64,000 nucleotides of DNA, taken from Sphingobium sp. DEHP117. Lineage in GTDB: Bacteria > Pseudomonadota > Alphaproteobacteria > Sphingomonadales > Sphingomonadaceae. This document shows positions 11,464-19,865 of this stretch, one piece after another (positions within the stretch are counted from its first letter, which is position 1; every line of letters starts with the position of its first letter). The DNA lies in the NCBI RefSeq assembly GCF_030867385.1, contig NZ_JAPFBJ010000002.1, forward strand, positions 473,001 through 537,000, in the 5' to 3' direction. The notes under the pieces are model-generated. The model was not told the origin of the DNA and ran no database searches. It was given only the letters and a program-made list of their open reading frames with translations. Made by a program: the position numbers and the translations under genes.

Positions 11464-11779
11464 TGGCCCAATGGATGGGCTGGAGGCTGATGGCCGCCTG
11501 CGCCTGCCGCCCAATGTGACCACGCTCATGGCGGAGGATCTGCGCGCCGGGCTTGTGCTCGCCGCCGATCATGAGGCCGCGATCCTGATCGACGCATCCG
11601 AGACCATCAGCATCGGTCAGGCCGCGCTGCAACTGCTGATCGCGGCGAAACTGGAGGCGGATCGCATGACCATCCCGTTCGAGATCGAGAACGCGCAGGA
11701 GCCGCTCGTCAAGCGGATCGAGGCATTGGGGCTGGCCGAAACGCTGGGCCTCACCGGCAAAGGGGAAGAAGTGCAATGA
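11438..11779 (+). CDS. STAS-domain protein of the chemotaxis operon (CheS/Orf2 position)
   Basis: A 113-residue STAS-fold protein (anti-sigma-antagonist type). Family pattern: alternating strand and helix with ILIDASETISIGQAALQLLIAA in the middle (the segment where a phosphorylatable Ser usually follows the Asp) and GLAETLGLTG at the end. It overlaps motA by 26 bases and the following cheY as ATGA. In rhizobial che operons a small STAS-like protein (Orf2/CheS) sits just upstream of cheY1 and binds CheA to speed CheY1 dephosphorylation; the same place here suggests, but does not prove, that role. Confidence 0.8.
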   Translation: MDSPHKLLDGPMDGLEADGRLRLPPNVTTLMAEDLRAGLVLAADHEAAILIDASETISIGQAALQLLIAAKLEADRMTIPFEIENAQEPLVKRIEALGLAETLGLTGKGEEVQ

Positions 11780-12141
11780 GCAAGCTCATTCTGACCGTGG
11801 ACGACAGCGCCAGCATGCGCATGCTCCTCAAGGTGTCACTCACCGCCCAGGGCTATGCCATCGAGGGGGCCGAAGACGGGTGCAAGGGCCTGGAGCGGAT
11901 GAAGGAGCTCGATCCCGATCTCCTCATCACAGATATCAACATGCCGCACATGGATGGGTTCGAGCTGATCGAGGCGGTGCGGGCACTGCCCGAATTTCGC
12001 GGCACGCCTATCCTCGTGCTCTCCACCGAGTTTTCTGACGAGAAGAAATCCCGCGCCCGCAATGCAGGGGCCACGGGCTGGATCACCAAGCCCTTTGACG
12101 CGGAGAAACTGGGAGCGGCGATCCGCCGGGTATGCCCATGA
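11776..12141 (+). CDS. cheY: Chemotaxis response regulator CheY (first copy)
   Basis: A single receiver domain of 121 aa with no output domain. The acidic pair Asp9/Asp10, phospho-acceptor Asp53 (LLITDINMPHMDG), Thr84 and Lys105 (ITKPF) are all in place, so it should accept phosphate from CheA. The ATG overlaps the STAS gene stop. By analogy with two-CheY alphaproteobacterial systems, this copy may act as a phosphate sink or as a second motor-binding regulator; the sequence does not decide which. Confidence 0.93.
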   Translation: MSKLILTVDDSASMRMLLKVSLTAQGYAIEGAEDGCKGLERMKELDPDLLITDINMPHMDGFELIEAVRALPEFRGTPILVLSTEFSDEKKSRARNAGATGWITKPFDAEKLGAAIRRVCP

Positions 12142-14336
12142 GCGAGGACAAGGAACTGGACGAGATTCAGGCGATCTTCTTCGAGGAGTGCGTCGAGGGT
12201 CTGGGCACTGCCGAGGCAGGGCTGACCGCCTTCGCCAATGGTGACATCTCGGCCGAGGTAATCGCGGGCGTGTTTCGCGCGGTCCATTCGATCAAGGGCG
12301 GAGCAGGGGCGTTTGGGCACAATGCGCTGCTCACTTTCGCCCATGCGTTCGAGAATGTGCTGGATCGGGTGCGCGCCGGAGACATCGCGGCGACGGCGGA
12401 GATCGGCCAGCAATTGCTCAGCGCGTTCGATACGCTGTCTGACCATGTATCTGCCGCAATGGGACGGGCGGATGTGCCGCAGGATGGAGTCGCGCTCGCC
12501 GGGCTGAACGCGCTGCTGGCGGGAGAGGCGCCGGTGGCCGCCCCGACGCCTTCTCCAGCAACACCGGAGCCTTCCTCGCAGCCAGCAGAGCCAGACGAAA
12601 CGGGTTTCGTGCCCGTCGCCGTGGCGTTGGATTTGGAGGATTTCGATGCGCCCGAAGTCCTAGCGCCAGAGGCAAACAGCGATGATCACCCCTGGCGCAT
12701 CGCCTTCGCGCCCTCGCGCGCCGCCATGGCGAACGGGGCCGAGCCGCTGCTGGTGATACGCGAGCTGGAGCGCATGGGCGCTCGTGTGACCCATGCGGAC
12801 CTCGTCAAGCTGCCGCCCCTGCGAGAGCTGGAACCGGAGCAAGGCTATATTCGCTGGGAATTGCTGCTCGATGGATCGGTCGAACAGCAGGAGCTGGACG
12901 AATGCTTCGATTTTGTAGCGCCCGATAGCTTCATCGAATATCGCCGGGAGGGCGCAACCATTGCCACCGCAAACGAGCCGGAGCCGATTGTTGCATCAGA
13001 GGCAGAAGCGGTAACCGCCGCCGACCTGTCCGGGACGGACGAGGAGGATACACCGCCAGTTTCCGCACCGCCGGTGCTGTTGATCGTGCCCCCCTCGCCA
13101 CCACCCGCAACACCGCCGGGCGATGCCAAGGTGCTCGATGCCGCTTCCCAGACCATCCGTATCGATGTGACCCGGCTCGACATGCTGCTCAACCTGGTGG
13201 GTGAGCTGGTGATCCGCAATTCGATTCTCAATGATCGTCTTGCGGCGGAGGATCAAGAGCGGGTCGAGCTGCCGCAACTGGCGCGCCTCACGCGCGAGAT
13301 TCAGGATAATGTCATGTCGCTGCGCGCCCAGCCGATCCGGCAGGCGTTCAGCCGCGTGCCGCGCATCGTGCGTGAGCTGTGCGCCGCTACCGCCAAACAG
13401 GTGAATCTGGAGGTGCAGGGCGAGGGCACCGAAGTCGACAAGAGCGTCATCGAGAAGATCGGCGAGCCGCTGACCCATATGATCCGCAACGCCATAGACC
13501 ACGGTCTCGAAAGCGCGGAGGAGCGGATTGCGGCGGGCAAGGACCCGGTCGGTACCGTGCGCCTCTCCGCCGAGCAGAAGGGCGCGCGCATTGTCATCCG
13601 CGTGGCGGACGACGGGCGCGGCATCGACCGTGAGCGGGTGCGCAACAAGGCAATCGAGAAGGGCATCGTCGCAGCCGACACGCCATTGACCGATGAAGAC
13701 ATCGACAATCTCATCTGCGCGCCCGGCTTTTCCACGGCGGAGACCATTTCCAACATATCCGGCCGTGGCGTCGGCATGGATGTTGTGCGCACCAACGTCG
13801 AGGCCTTGGGCGGGCGCATCGAGATCAGCTCCACGCCCGGCCAGGGCACGAGCTTCACGATGGTGCTGCCGCTTACGCTCGCGATCCTCGATGGCATGAT
13901 CGTGCGTATCGATGGCCAGCGCTATGTCGTGCCGCTCGCCCATGTGGTGGAATCGATCCGCCCCGATCCGGGTCAGGTGAAGGCGCTTTCGCCCACATCG
14001 GAGGTCATCGACCTGCGCGGCAGTTATGTGCCGGTGCGGCGGGTAAGCGACATCTTCGGCCTATATGGTCACGAACGGCGCAGCCCGGAGGAGAGCCTCG
14101 TCATCATCGCGGAAAGTGACATGGCGGGCTGCATAGGCCTGATGGTGGACACGATAGACGACCGGCGCGAGCTGGTGGTGAAGAGCCTCGACCAAAACCT
14201 CTACCCGATCACCGGGCTTTCGGGCGCCACCATCCTTGGCGATGGCTCGATCGCTCTCATTCTCGACATCGATGCGCTCGTTTCGGCCGCCAATTCTTCG
14301 GGCGCGCGTTTTACCCTGAAAGGAATGGCAGCATGA
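12138..14336 (+). CDS. cheA: Chemotaxis histidine kinase CheA
   Basis: A 732-residue sensor kinase. Domains in order: N-terminal HPt with phospho-accepting His50 (VHSIKGGAGAFG), an acidic and proline-rich linker with P2-like segment (about 135-330), dimerisation helices (IRIDVTRLDMLLNLVGEL, about 345), ATP-binding domain with HMIRNAIDHGLES and GRGVGMDVV, and a C-terminal CheW-like domain. I chose ATG 12138, which overlaps the cheY stop as ATGA; ATG 12132 two codons earlier is equally in frame. It phosphorylates the two CheY proteins and CheB. Confidence 0.95.
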   Translation: MSEDKELDEIQAIFFEECVEGLGTAEAGLTAFANGDISAEVIAGVFRAVHSIKGGAGAFGHNALLTFAHAFENVLDRVRAGDIAATAEIGQQLLSAFDTLSDHVSAAMGRADVPQDGVALAGLNALLAGEAPVAAPTPSPATPEPSSQPAEPDETGFVPVAVALDLEDFDAPEVLAPEANSDDHPWRIAFAPSRAAMANGAEPLLVIRELERMGARVTHADLVKLPPLRELEPEQGYIRWELLLDGSVEQQELDECFDFVAPDSFIEYRREGATIATANEPEPIVASEAEAVTAADLSGTDEEDTPPVSAPPVLLIVPPSPPPATPPGDAKVLDAASQTIRIDVTRLDMLLNLVGELVIRNSILNDRLAAEDQERVELPQLARLTREIQDNVMSLRAQPIRQAFSRVPRIVRELCAATAKQVNLEVQGEGTEVDKSVIEKIGEPLTHMIRNAIDHGLESAEERIAAGKDPVGTVRLSAEQKGARIVIRVADDGRGIDRERVRNKAIEKGIVAADTPLTDEDIDNLICAPGFSTAETISNISGRGVGMDVVRTNVEALGGRIEISSTPGQGTSFTMVLPLTLAILDGMIVRIDGQRYVVPLAHVVESIRPDPGQVKALSPTSEVIDLRGSYVPVRRVSDIFGLYGHERRSPEESLVIIAESDMAGCIGLMVDTIDDRRELVVKSLDQNLYPITGLSGATILGDGSIALILDIDALVSAANSSGARFTLKGMAA

Positions 14337-14848
14337 CCGAGTTGACCGAAGCCGAGGCGCCCGCAGCGCAGGACATGAAGATCGTCACCTTCACCCTGTG
14401 CGGCCACATGTTCGGCATCGCGATGACAGCGCTGCTCGAAATCCGCGAGTGGGAGGAACCGACACCCCTGCCCGGCGTGCCGCATTATGTGCGCGGCGTG
14501 ACGAATTTGCGCGGCAATGTCGTTCCGGTGGTCGGCCTGTCCGAGCGGCTGGGCTGGCCGCCGAGCGAGACGCATGCGCGCTCGTGCATCCTCGTCGTCA
14601 ATCTCGACGGCAAGCAGGCGGGCTTTCTGGTCGACGAGATGAACGACATCGTGACCGTGAACATGGCGGAAATTCAGCCACCCCCCGCTCTGGACGGCGC
14701 GGACACCAGCATGATCGCGGGCCTTGTGCGCGTGGTAGACAGGGGGAGTGACGAGAACGAAACCGGCCGATCGGGCAATAACGCCATGGTGCTGCTGATC
14801 GACGTGCCGGCCTTGAGCCTCACCCGCCATCTGGACGCCGCCGCATGA
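14333..14848 (+). CDS. cheW: Chemotaxis coupling protein CheW
   Basis: A 171-residue CheW that links CheA to chemoreceptors in the array. It has the usual SH3-like layout: FTLCGHMFGIAMTALLEIRE at the N-terminus, then the signature GVTNLRGNVVPVVGL near residue 58, and a strand with LVDEMNDIVTV. A loop of about 15 residues rich in charged residues (DRGSDENETGRSG) near the C-terminus is longer than in enteric CheW. ATGA overlaps join it to cheA before and cheR after. Confidence 0.93.
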   Translation: MTELTEAEAPAAQDMKIVTFTLCGHMFGIAMTALLEIREWEEPTPLPGVPHYVRGVTNLRGNVVPVVGLSERLGWPPSETHARSCILVVNLDGKQAGFLVDEMNDIVTVNMAEIQPPPALDGADTSMIAGLVRVVDRGSDENETGRSGNNAMVLLIDVPALSLTRHLDAAA

Positions 14849-15711
14849 ACCAGCTTACCCCTCTCGATCGTGACCTATGGGGCGGGGCGGCACTCACCGA
14901 TGCCGAGTTCCGCGAGATCGCGGCGATGCTGCATCAGGAGTCGCGGATCACGCTCGCCCCGCAAAAGGCGACGCTGGTGCGCTCGCGCCTGTCGCGCCGG
15001 CTGCGCGAGCAGGGGCTGAAGAGCTTTTCCGACTACATCGCGCTCGTGCGACGTGACATCGGCGAACGGCGCCAGATGATCGAGCTACTCACCACAAATC
15101 ACACACATTTCTTCCGTGAGGTTCATCATTTCAACCATCTGAGGAACGAGATGATGCCGATCTGGCGCGGCCGCAACGCGCGGGAGCCGTTGCGTATCTG
15201 GTCCGCCGCGAGTTCGTCTGGCGAAGAGGTCTATACGATCGCCATGACCCTGCTGGGGCAGGATCTGCGCGAGGCTCAGTGGGCGCGCACCGCCGGCGTC
15301 CAGCTCTTCGCCACAGACATTTCGGACGAGATGGTGAAGGCTGTGCGCAACGCGGAATATCCCAAGGGGCATCTGGAGCAGGTTCCCCAGCCCTGGCGCA
15401 AGCTGTGGACGAAGGAGACGCGCGACGGCTTCGCCATCGCGCCCGAGGCGCGCAACCTCGTCACCGCGTCTCAGCTCAACCTGTTCGAACGCTGGCCCTG
15501 GCGCCACCCGTTCGAGGCGATCTTCTGCCGCAACGTCATGATCTATTTCAACGAGGAGGCGAAGGCGGAACTCGAGATGCGCCTCGTCAACCAGCTCGTG
15601 CCAGGCGGCGCGCTCTACATCGGCCATAGCGAGCGGCTGGTGAGCAAGGCCAAGGATTTCATGATCCCCTGCGGCCACACCATGTATCGCAAGCCGGAGA
15701 CCGTGCGGTGA
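14845..15711 (+). CDS. cheR: Chemoreceptor methyltransferase CheR
   Basis: SAM-dependent enzyme (288 aa) that methylates receptor glutamates for adaptation. An N-terminal helical domain holds LVRSRLSRRLREQG, and THFFREVHHF marks the substrate side. The Rossmann domain carries the SAM-binding RIWSAASSSGEEVYTIAM near residue 117 and FATDIS. The late FCRNVMIYF motif is diagnostic for CheR. The start overlaps cheW as ATGA and the stop overlaps the GTG start of cheB. Confidence 0.95.
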   Translation: MNQLTPLDRDLWGGAALTDAEFREIAAMLHQESRITLAPQKATLVRSRLSRRLREQGLKSFSDYIALVRRDIGERRQMIELLTTNHTHFFREVHHFNHLRNEMMPIWRGRNAREPLRIWSAASSSGEEVYTIAMTLLGQDLREAQWARTAGVQLFATDISDEMVKAVRNAEYPKGHLEQVPQPWRKLWTKETRDGFAIAPEARNLVTASQLNLFERWPWRHPFEAIFCRNVMIYFNEEAKAELEMRLVNQLVPGGALYIGHSERLVSKAKDFMIPCGHTMYRKPETVR

Positions 15712-16766
15712 GAGAGAATATTCCCGTTGGAGAACGCACGCGCGTGCTGATCGTGGATGATAGCGCATCCATGCGCGCTATCCTCAAGAAGATTCTTCAG
15801 TCTGACCCGCGCATCGACGTGGTCGGCGCGGCGGCGGATGCCGAGATCGCGCGACGCCTGCTGAAAGATTTGAACCCGGACGTGCTGCTGCTCGATGTCG
15901 AAATGCCGGGAATAGACGGCATCACCTTCCTTGAGAAGATCATGCGCCTGCGCCCCATGCCGGTGGTGATGTGCTCGTCGCTTACCGCCAAGGGTACAGA
16001 GACGACGATTGAGGCGATGCGGCTGGGCGCAGTCGAGTGCATCGGCAAGCCAGCGGGCGGCCCCGAGGCGCTGATGCGCGAGGCCAAGCTGTTGCGCGAA
16101 ACCGTGAAGGCGGCCGCGCGCTCTACCATGCGGCCGATCAGCCATGCTGTGCCGCGCGGAGCTGTGCCGTCGGGCGGGTGCGACCCGGAGCTGGTGATCG
16201 CCATCGGTGCATCCACTGGTGGGGTGGAAGCGCTGTTCGCGCTGCTCTCCGCCCTGCCGCCCGATATTCCGCCCACTTTGGTGGTGCAGCATATGCCCGG
16301 CATGTTCACCAAGGGCTTTGCCGCCCGGCTCGATCGCTCCTGTCCGATGCGGGTGACAGAAGCGCGAGACGGGGAAAGGTTGCAGGCCGGTACCGTCTAT
16401 ATCGCCCCCGGCTCCGAAGCTCATATGGAGCTCTCTGGCGGGCGGCAGGGCCATCTGCGCCTGCGGCCCACAGCCCCCGTTTCTGGTCATCGCCCGAGTG
16501 CGGACGTTTTGTTCAAGAGCTGCGCACCGCTGGGGAAGAAGGCAATCGGCGTCATCATGACCGGCATGGGCAAGGATGGCGCGCAAGGCCTGCACGCCAT
16601 GCGCAAGGCCGGCGCGCTGACCCTGGGCCAGGATGAGAACAGCTGCGTCATCTACGGCATGCCGCGCGCGGCGAAGCTGCTCGGCGCTGTGACCCGCGAG
16701 GTGAGCCTCGATACGCTGCCCAAGGCGCTGTTACGTGCCTGCCGTGAACCTATGGGGGTACACTGA
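15708..16766 (+). CDS. cheB: Chemoreceptor methylesterase/deamidase CheB
   Basis: Response regulator of 352 aa with an N-terminal receiver (Asp63 in LLDVEMPGIDG) and a C-terminal methylesterase. The catalytic triad is visible as Ser169 (IGASTGG), His195 (VQHMPG) and Asp290 (GMGKDGA). CheA phosphorylation is expected to activate it to remove methyl groups added by CheR. The start is GTG 15708, overlapping the cheR stop as GTGA. Confidence 0.95.
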   Translation: MRENIPVGERTRVLIVDDSASMRAILKKILQSDPRIDVVGAAADAEIARRLLKDLNPDVLLLDVEMPGIDGITFLEKIMRLRPMPVVMCSSLTAKGTETTIEAMRLGAVECIGKPAGGPEALMREAKLLRETVKAAARSTMRPISHAVPRGAVPSGGCDPELVIAIGASTGGVEALFALLSALPPDIPPTLVVQHMPGMFTKGFAARLDRSCPMRVTEARDGERLQAGTVYIAPGSEAHMELSGGRQGHLRLRPTAPVSGHRPSADVLFKSCAPLGKKAIGVIMTGMGKDGAQGLHAMRKAGALTLGQDENSCVIYGMPRAAKLLGAVTREVSLDTLPKALLRACREPMGVH

Positions 16767-16767
16767 C

Positions 16768-17157
16768 ATGCCTGCCGCATCCGCAATCAAGGTGATGGTG
16801 GTTGATGACCAGACGAGCATGCGCGCGATGATCCGCCGCACGCTTCAGGATCTCGGCTTTCGCGATGTTCGCGACAAACCGTCGGCACTGGAGGCCTTGC
16901 CTGCCGTGCAGAACGACCGGGTTCACCTCATCATCTCGGACTACAACATGCCCGATATGGACGGGCTGGAGTTTCTGAAGGCCGTGCGCGCCGATCCTGT
17001 CATCGGCAAAACCGTGTTCATCATGCTGACCGGCAGCTCGGAAAAATCGGTGGTGCAGAAGGCGGCAGAGCTCGGGGTCAACAACTATGTCGTAAAGCCC
17101 TTTGCGCCTGCCGCGCTCAAGGAGAAGATCGAGCGGGTCTTCGGGGAGCTGAGCTGA
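16768..17157 (+). CDS. cheY: Chemotaxis response regulator CheY (second copy)
   Basis: A 129-residue receiver protein with Asp13/Asp14, phospho-acceptor Asp58 (IISDYNMPDMDG), Thr in MLTGSS and the conserved Lys in VVKPF. Its sequence (MVVDDQTSMRAMIRRTLQDLG) is closer to the motor-binding CheY type than the first copy, so it is the better candidate for the FliM-binding regulator. The start at ATG 16768 is one base after the cheB stop with GGGGG upstream; the open frame before it overlaps cheB. The stop overlaps the cheD start as TGATG. Confidence 0.93.
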   Translation: MPAASAIKVMVVDDQTSMRAMIRRTLQDLGFRDVRDKPSALEALPAVQNDRVHLIISDYNMPDMDGLEFLKAVRADPVIGKTVFIMLTGSSEKSVVQKAAELGVNNYVVKPFAPAALKEKIERVFGELS

Positions 17158-17696
17158 TGAAGCCCCCCTCGAAGCGCATTGCGATCATCCAGGGGGAGAG
17201 CGCGGTGGTGAGCGAGCCGGACACGGTCATCGCAACGCTGCTCGGATCATGCATCGCCGTGTGCCTGCATGATCCGATTGCGCACATCGGCGGCATGAAC
17301 CACTTCCTGCTCGGTGAGCCGGGGCGCGGGCAGACGGTCGCCGCGGCAGACATGGCCCGCTACGGCCTGCACGCGATGGAGCTACTGATCAACGCGATGA
17401 TGCAAAAGGGCGCATCGCGGCTCCGCCTCTCGGCGCAGGTGTTCGGCGGCGGCAATATTCAGGCGGCGTTCGGGCCGATCGGCACCAGGAATGCCGAGTT
17501 TGCACTTCGCTTCCTGAAGACCGAGGGCATTCCCGTTACCCAGACGAATGTCGGCGGCACCCAGGCGCGTAAGGTGGAATTTCGCGCATGGGATGGGATC
17601 GCCTCCTGCGCCCTGGTTGCGCAGGCGCCACCTCTGCGCCCCATTGCGCCATATCGCCCGCCCTCGGCGTCCAGCGATGTCGAGCTGTTCGCCTGA
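17157..17696 (+). CDS. cheD: Chemoreceptor glutamine deamidase CheD
   Basis: A 179-residue cysteine-type amidase that converts receptor glutamines to glutamates. Catalytic Cys32 (LLGSCIAVCLHDP) and His49 (GGMNHFLLGEPG) are present, as are QVFGGGNIQ and the late GGTQARKVEF segment. It overlaps cheY by one base (TGATG). The C-terminal about 25 residues are proline-rich and beyond the usual domain end. The order cheR–cheB–cheY–cheD matches rhizobial che operons. Confidence 0.92.
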   Translation: MKPPSKRIAIIQGESAVVSEPDTVIATLLGSCIAVCLHDPIAHIGGMNHFLLGEPGRGQTVAAADMARYGLHAMELLINAMMQKGASRLRLSAQVFGGGNIQAAFGPIGTRNAEFALRFLKTEGIPVTQTNVGGTQARKVEFRAWDGIASCALVAQAPPLRPIAPYRPPSASSDVELFA

Positions 17697-17736
17697 TCGA
17701 TTGCCAGCCTTTTCCCTCCAGCCTCAACGGTGACAC

Positions 17737-18027
17737 ATGGCCTTTCACCCTTCCGTCTACCCGCTCTGCACTGCCATGGCGAACGAGTGGCGCGAAATGC
17801 GGCATCATCTCGAACAGCTGGCGGCGCGGCTGTGCGTCGACGCCTCCTTCGCCGCCCTGCATCTGGACAGCCTGCAGCTGTTCGATGCGCTCGCCCAGCA
17901 GGCGGATGAAAGCGCGGTCATGCTCGACAGGCTCTCGGAAGGCATGTGCTCGTCAGACGCGCTCGCGCTCGTGCGGCTGGATATGATGCAGCAGCGGCTA
18001 CGCGATGCGCTCGGCGAGATGACCTGA
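17737..18027 (+). CDS. Small helical protein after cheD; candidate CheT/CheZ-like phosphatase
   Basis: A 96-residue, all-helical-looking protein of unrecognised family lying between cheD and motB. It reads as two amphipathic helices (about 10-32 and 36-68) and a C-terminal helix 74-94. That last helix contains RLDMMQQRLRDALGEM, in which Asp82 and Gln86 form the DxxxQ spacing used by CheZ-type phosphatases. A second DxxxQ (Asp50/Gln54) lies in DALAQ. In rhizobial operons the gene after cheD is cheT, a small phosphatase with a DxxxQ motif. Role here is inferred from position and motif only. Confidence 0.6.
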   Translation: MAFHPSVYPLCTAMANEWREMRHHLEQLAARLCVDASFAALHLDSLQLFDALAQQADESAVMLDRLSEGMCSSDALALVRLDMMQQRLRDALGEMT

Positions 18028-18034
18028 TCCCGCC

Positions 18035-18901
18035 ATGGCAGCTTCAGACAAGCAGGAGGCGCCGGTCGTCATCCGCCGCGTCAAGAAGGTGGTGGGCGGC
18101 GGCCATCATGGCGGCGCATGGAAAGTGGCCTACGCCGACTTCGTGACCGCGATGATGGCGTTCTTCATGCTGCTCTGGCTGATTTCGAACCCGGACAAGG
18201 AAAAGCTGAAAGGCCTGGCCGAATATTTCACGCCTGGCCCGCCGAGCGCGCCGCAGGCGACCGGTACTACTTCCGGCCCGAGCGATACGCCAGGCACCGG
18301 TGGGCACACCCAGCGTAACCAATCCGACAGCCGAAGTCCCAGCGGCATTCCGGCGATGACCGCCGCCAGCCCCGGCGTCGCGCGCGGCGGCAGCGCCGAT
18401 GTGCCGAGCGCGGCGTTGCGTGTATTGGCGCAGGAGCTGAAGGTCGCGCTTGACGCCGTGCCGCAGGACCATGCCGCGCCTACCAGCTTCATGACCGACA
18501 TGGGGCGGGACGAACTGCGCGTCAGCCTCACGGATACAGACCGGCAATCGATGTTTCAGGGCAGCAGCGCCAACCTCAACGCCTATGGCCGCAATGTGCT
18601 GGCGCGGGTCGCCGCAAAAATGAAAGACGTCAAGGTGAACGTCGCGGTCGAAGGGCATACCGATGGTGCGGGCGGCAATTCGGATGCCAACTGGCAGCTT
18701 TCCGGCGCGCGGGCGCTGGCAGCGCGTAACGCGCTGATCGCCAGCGGCGTGGCGGCGGATCGTTTCACGCAGGTGGTGGCGATGGCCGCCACCCGGCCCG
18801 TTTACCCCGATCAGCCCGATCGCCCCGAAAATCGGCGCATCACCATCGTGTTGCTCGCCGACAAATCCGCGCTGCCGGGTGACAGCGGTTTCGCGTTCTG
18901 A
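18035..18901 (+). CDS. motB: Flagellar motor stator protein MotB
   Basis: A 288-residue peptidoglycan-anchored stator subunit. After a basic N-terminus comes a single membrane helix with the proton-binding Asp35 (WKVAYADFVTAMMAFFMLL). A Pro/Gly/Thr-rich periplasmic linker spans about 65-125, and the C-terminal OmpA-like domain contains VAVEGHTDGAGG and DRPENRRITI. The small helical gene precedes it by seven bases and a FliL-like gene follows after three. It pairs with motA at the other end of the block. Confidence 0.94.
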   Translation: MAASDKQEAPVVIRRVKKVVGGGHHGGAWKVAYADFVTAMMAFFMLLWLISNPDKEKLKGLAEYFTPGPPSAPQATGTTSGPSDTPGTGGHTQRNQSDSRSPSGIPAMTAASPGVARGGSADVPSAALRVLAQELKVALDAVPQDHAAPTSFMTDMGRDELRVSLTDTDRQSMFQGSSANLNAYGRNVLARVAAKMKDVKVNVAVEGHTDGAGGNSDANWQLSGARALAARNALIASGVAADRFTQVVAMAATRPVYPDQPDRPENRRITIVLLADKSALPGDSGFAF

Positions 18902-18904
18902 GCG

Positions 18905-19339
18905 ATGAAGAAGCTGCTGGCCCTCCTCGTGCTGTTGGCGCTGGGCCTTGGGCTGGGCGCGGGCGCGGCCTATGGCGTGGCACAGCTCCTGGGGCCGCCT
19001 CCGCCTAAAAGCGCGCCGCCCGAAGAAGCTTCGGTGTTCGTCTCGGTTGGTCCACTGTTGGCGCCGATTGTTGCGGGGGACGGAAAGCTGTCCGGCTATG
19101 CCACGTTTGACGTGCAGCTTGAGGTGCCGGCAGCCGATGAAGCGGAAGCGACGGAGAAGCTTCCGCTGCTCCTCCATGCTGTGAATTTGCGAACATGGTC
19201 GACGCCGATGGCCGCAGGGCCGGACCACATCCTGCCGGATCTTCGCACCTTGGCATCGGTGGTCAAAACCGCGGCGGAAGAGGCGTATGGCCAAAAAATT
19301 GTGCGCCGCGTCATTGTGACGGGGGCCAAGCCGGTTTGA
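18905..19339 (+). CDS. fliL: Membrane-anchored protein, probably FliL-like
   Basis: A 144-residue protein with an N-terminal membrane anchor (LLALLVLLALGLGLGAGAAYGV), a short proline-rich hinge and a compact periplasmic domain ending KIVRRVIVTGAKPV. Size, topology and the place directly after motB fit FliL, the stator-associated basal-body protein. Sequence similarity is weak by eye, so the call rests largely on context. It is the last gene of the motA–che–motB block. Confidence 0.55.
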   Translation: MKKLLALLVLLALGLGLGAGAAYGVAQLLGPPPPKSAPPEEASVFVSVGPLLAPIVAGDGKLSGYATFDVQLEVPAADEAEATEKLPLLLHAVNLRTWSTPMAAGPDHILPDLRTLASVVKTAAEEAYGQKIVRRVIVTGAKPV

Positions 19340-19491
19340 AAATGCTCAGAATTTGAGAGCAATTCCTGAGGATTGCGCCTCACGCAACGGCGCTTCCATT
19401 GTTTGCATTTGCGCGAATTGGTGCGCCGCGAAATGATGATGGCGAAAACAAAACCGGATGTTTGTCTGGCATTCAAATGAGGAGACTACTT

Positions 19492-19800
19492 ATGCGAATG
19501 CTATTCCTGGCGGCCTGTGCTGCCGCGCTTTCCGTTTCTGCGTCGGCGCAGGCCGAAACGGCCGAAGCCAAGAGCTTCACCTATGAAGGCACAACATATA
19601 CATACACGGTGCTCGACAAGGGCGAGGCGCGGGTGATCAAGGGCAGGACCAGCCCTATAGCCGAGAATTTTCGCCTAACGGTGGCGGATGGCAAAGTGTC
19701 GGGCTATTTCGGCGGGAGCTCAGTTTACTTCAAGGCCGAAGACGCCAAGGGCGCCACCAATAAAGGCGGGGCGGATATCATTGCTCTCCTGACCAGATAG
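19492..19800 (+). CDS. Small secreted protein of unknown function
   Basis: A 102-residue protein with a clear signal peptide (MLFLAACAAALSVSASAQA) and a mature part of about 80 residues that looks mostly beta-strand (KSFTYEGTTYTYTVLDKG, then VADGKVSGYFGGSS). I do not recognise the family. Start ATG 19492 has GAGGAG eight bases upstream; earlier in-frame ATGs lack a ribosome site. It stands alone after the motility block, with its own upstream region of about 150 bases that holds several small hairpins. Confidence 0.75.
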   Translation: MRMLFLAACAAALSVSASAQAETAEAKSFTYEGTTYTYTVLDKGEARVIKGRTSPIAENFRLTVADGKVSGYFGGSSVYFKAEDAKGATNKGGADIIALLTR

Positions 19801-19810
19801 GCTGCCACAC

Positions 19811-19863
19811 CCTGCCAGGCGGGCAGGAAACAGCAGATGGGAGCGGGCGACCCGTTCGCTCCC
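19811..19863. terminator. Stem-loops between converging genes
   Basis: Two GC-rich hairpins lie between the secreted-protein gene and the 3' end of fliP. The first pairs CCTGCC with GGGCAGG (19811-19827). The second pairs GGGAGCG with CGCTCCC (19839-19863). Neither has a strong T-run, so they may be weak bidirectional terminators or 3'-end stabilisers. Confidence 0.4.
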
Positions 19864-19865
19864 TT

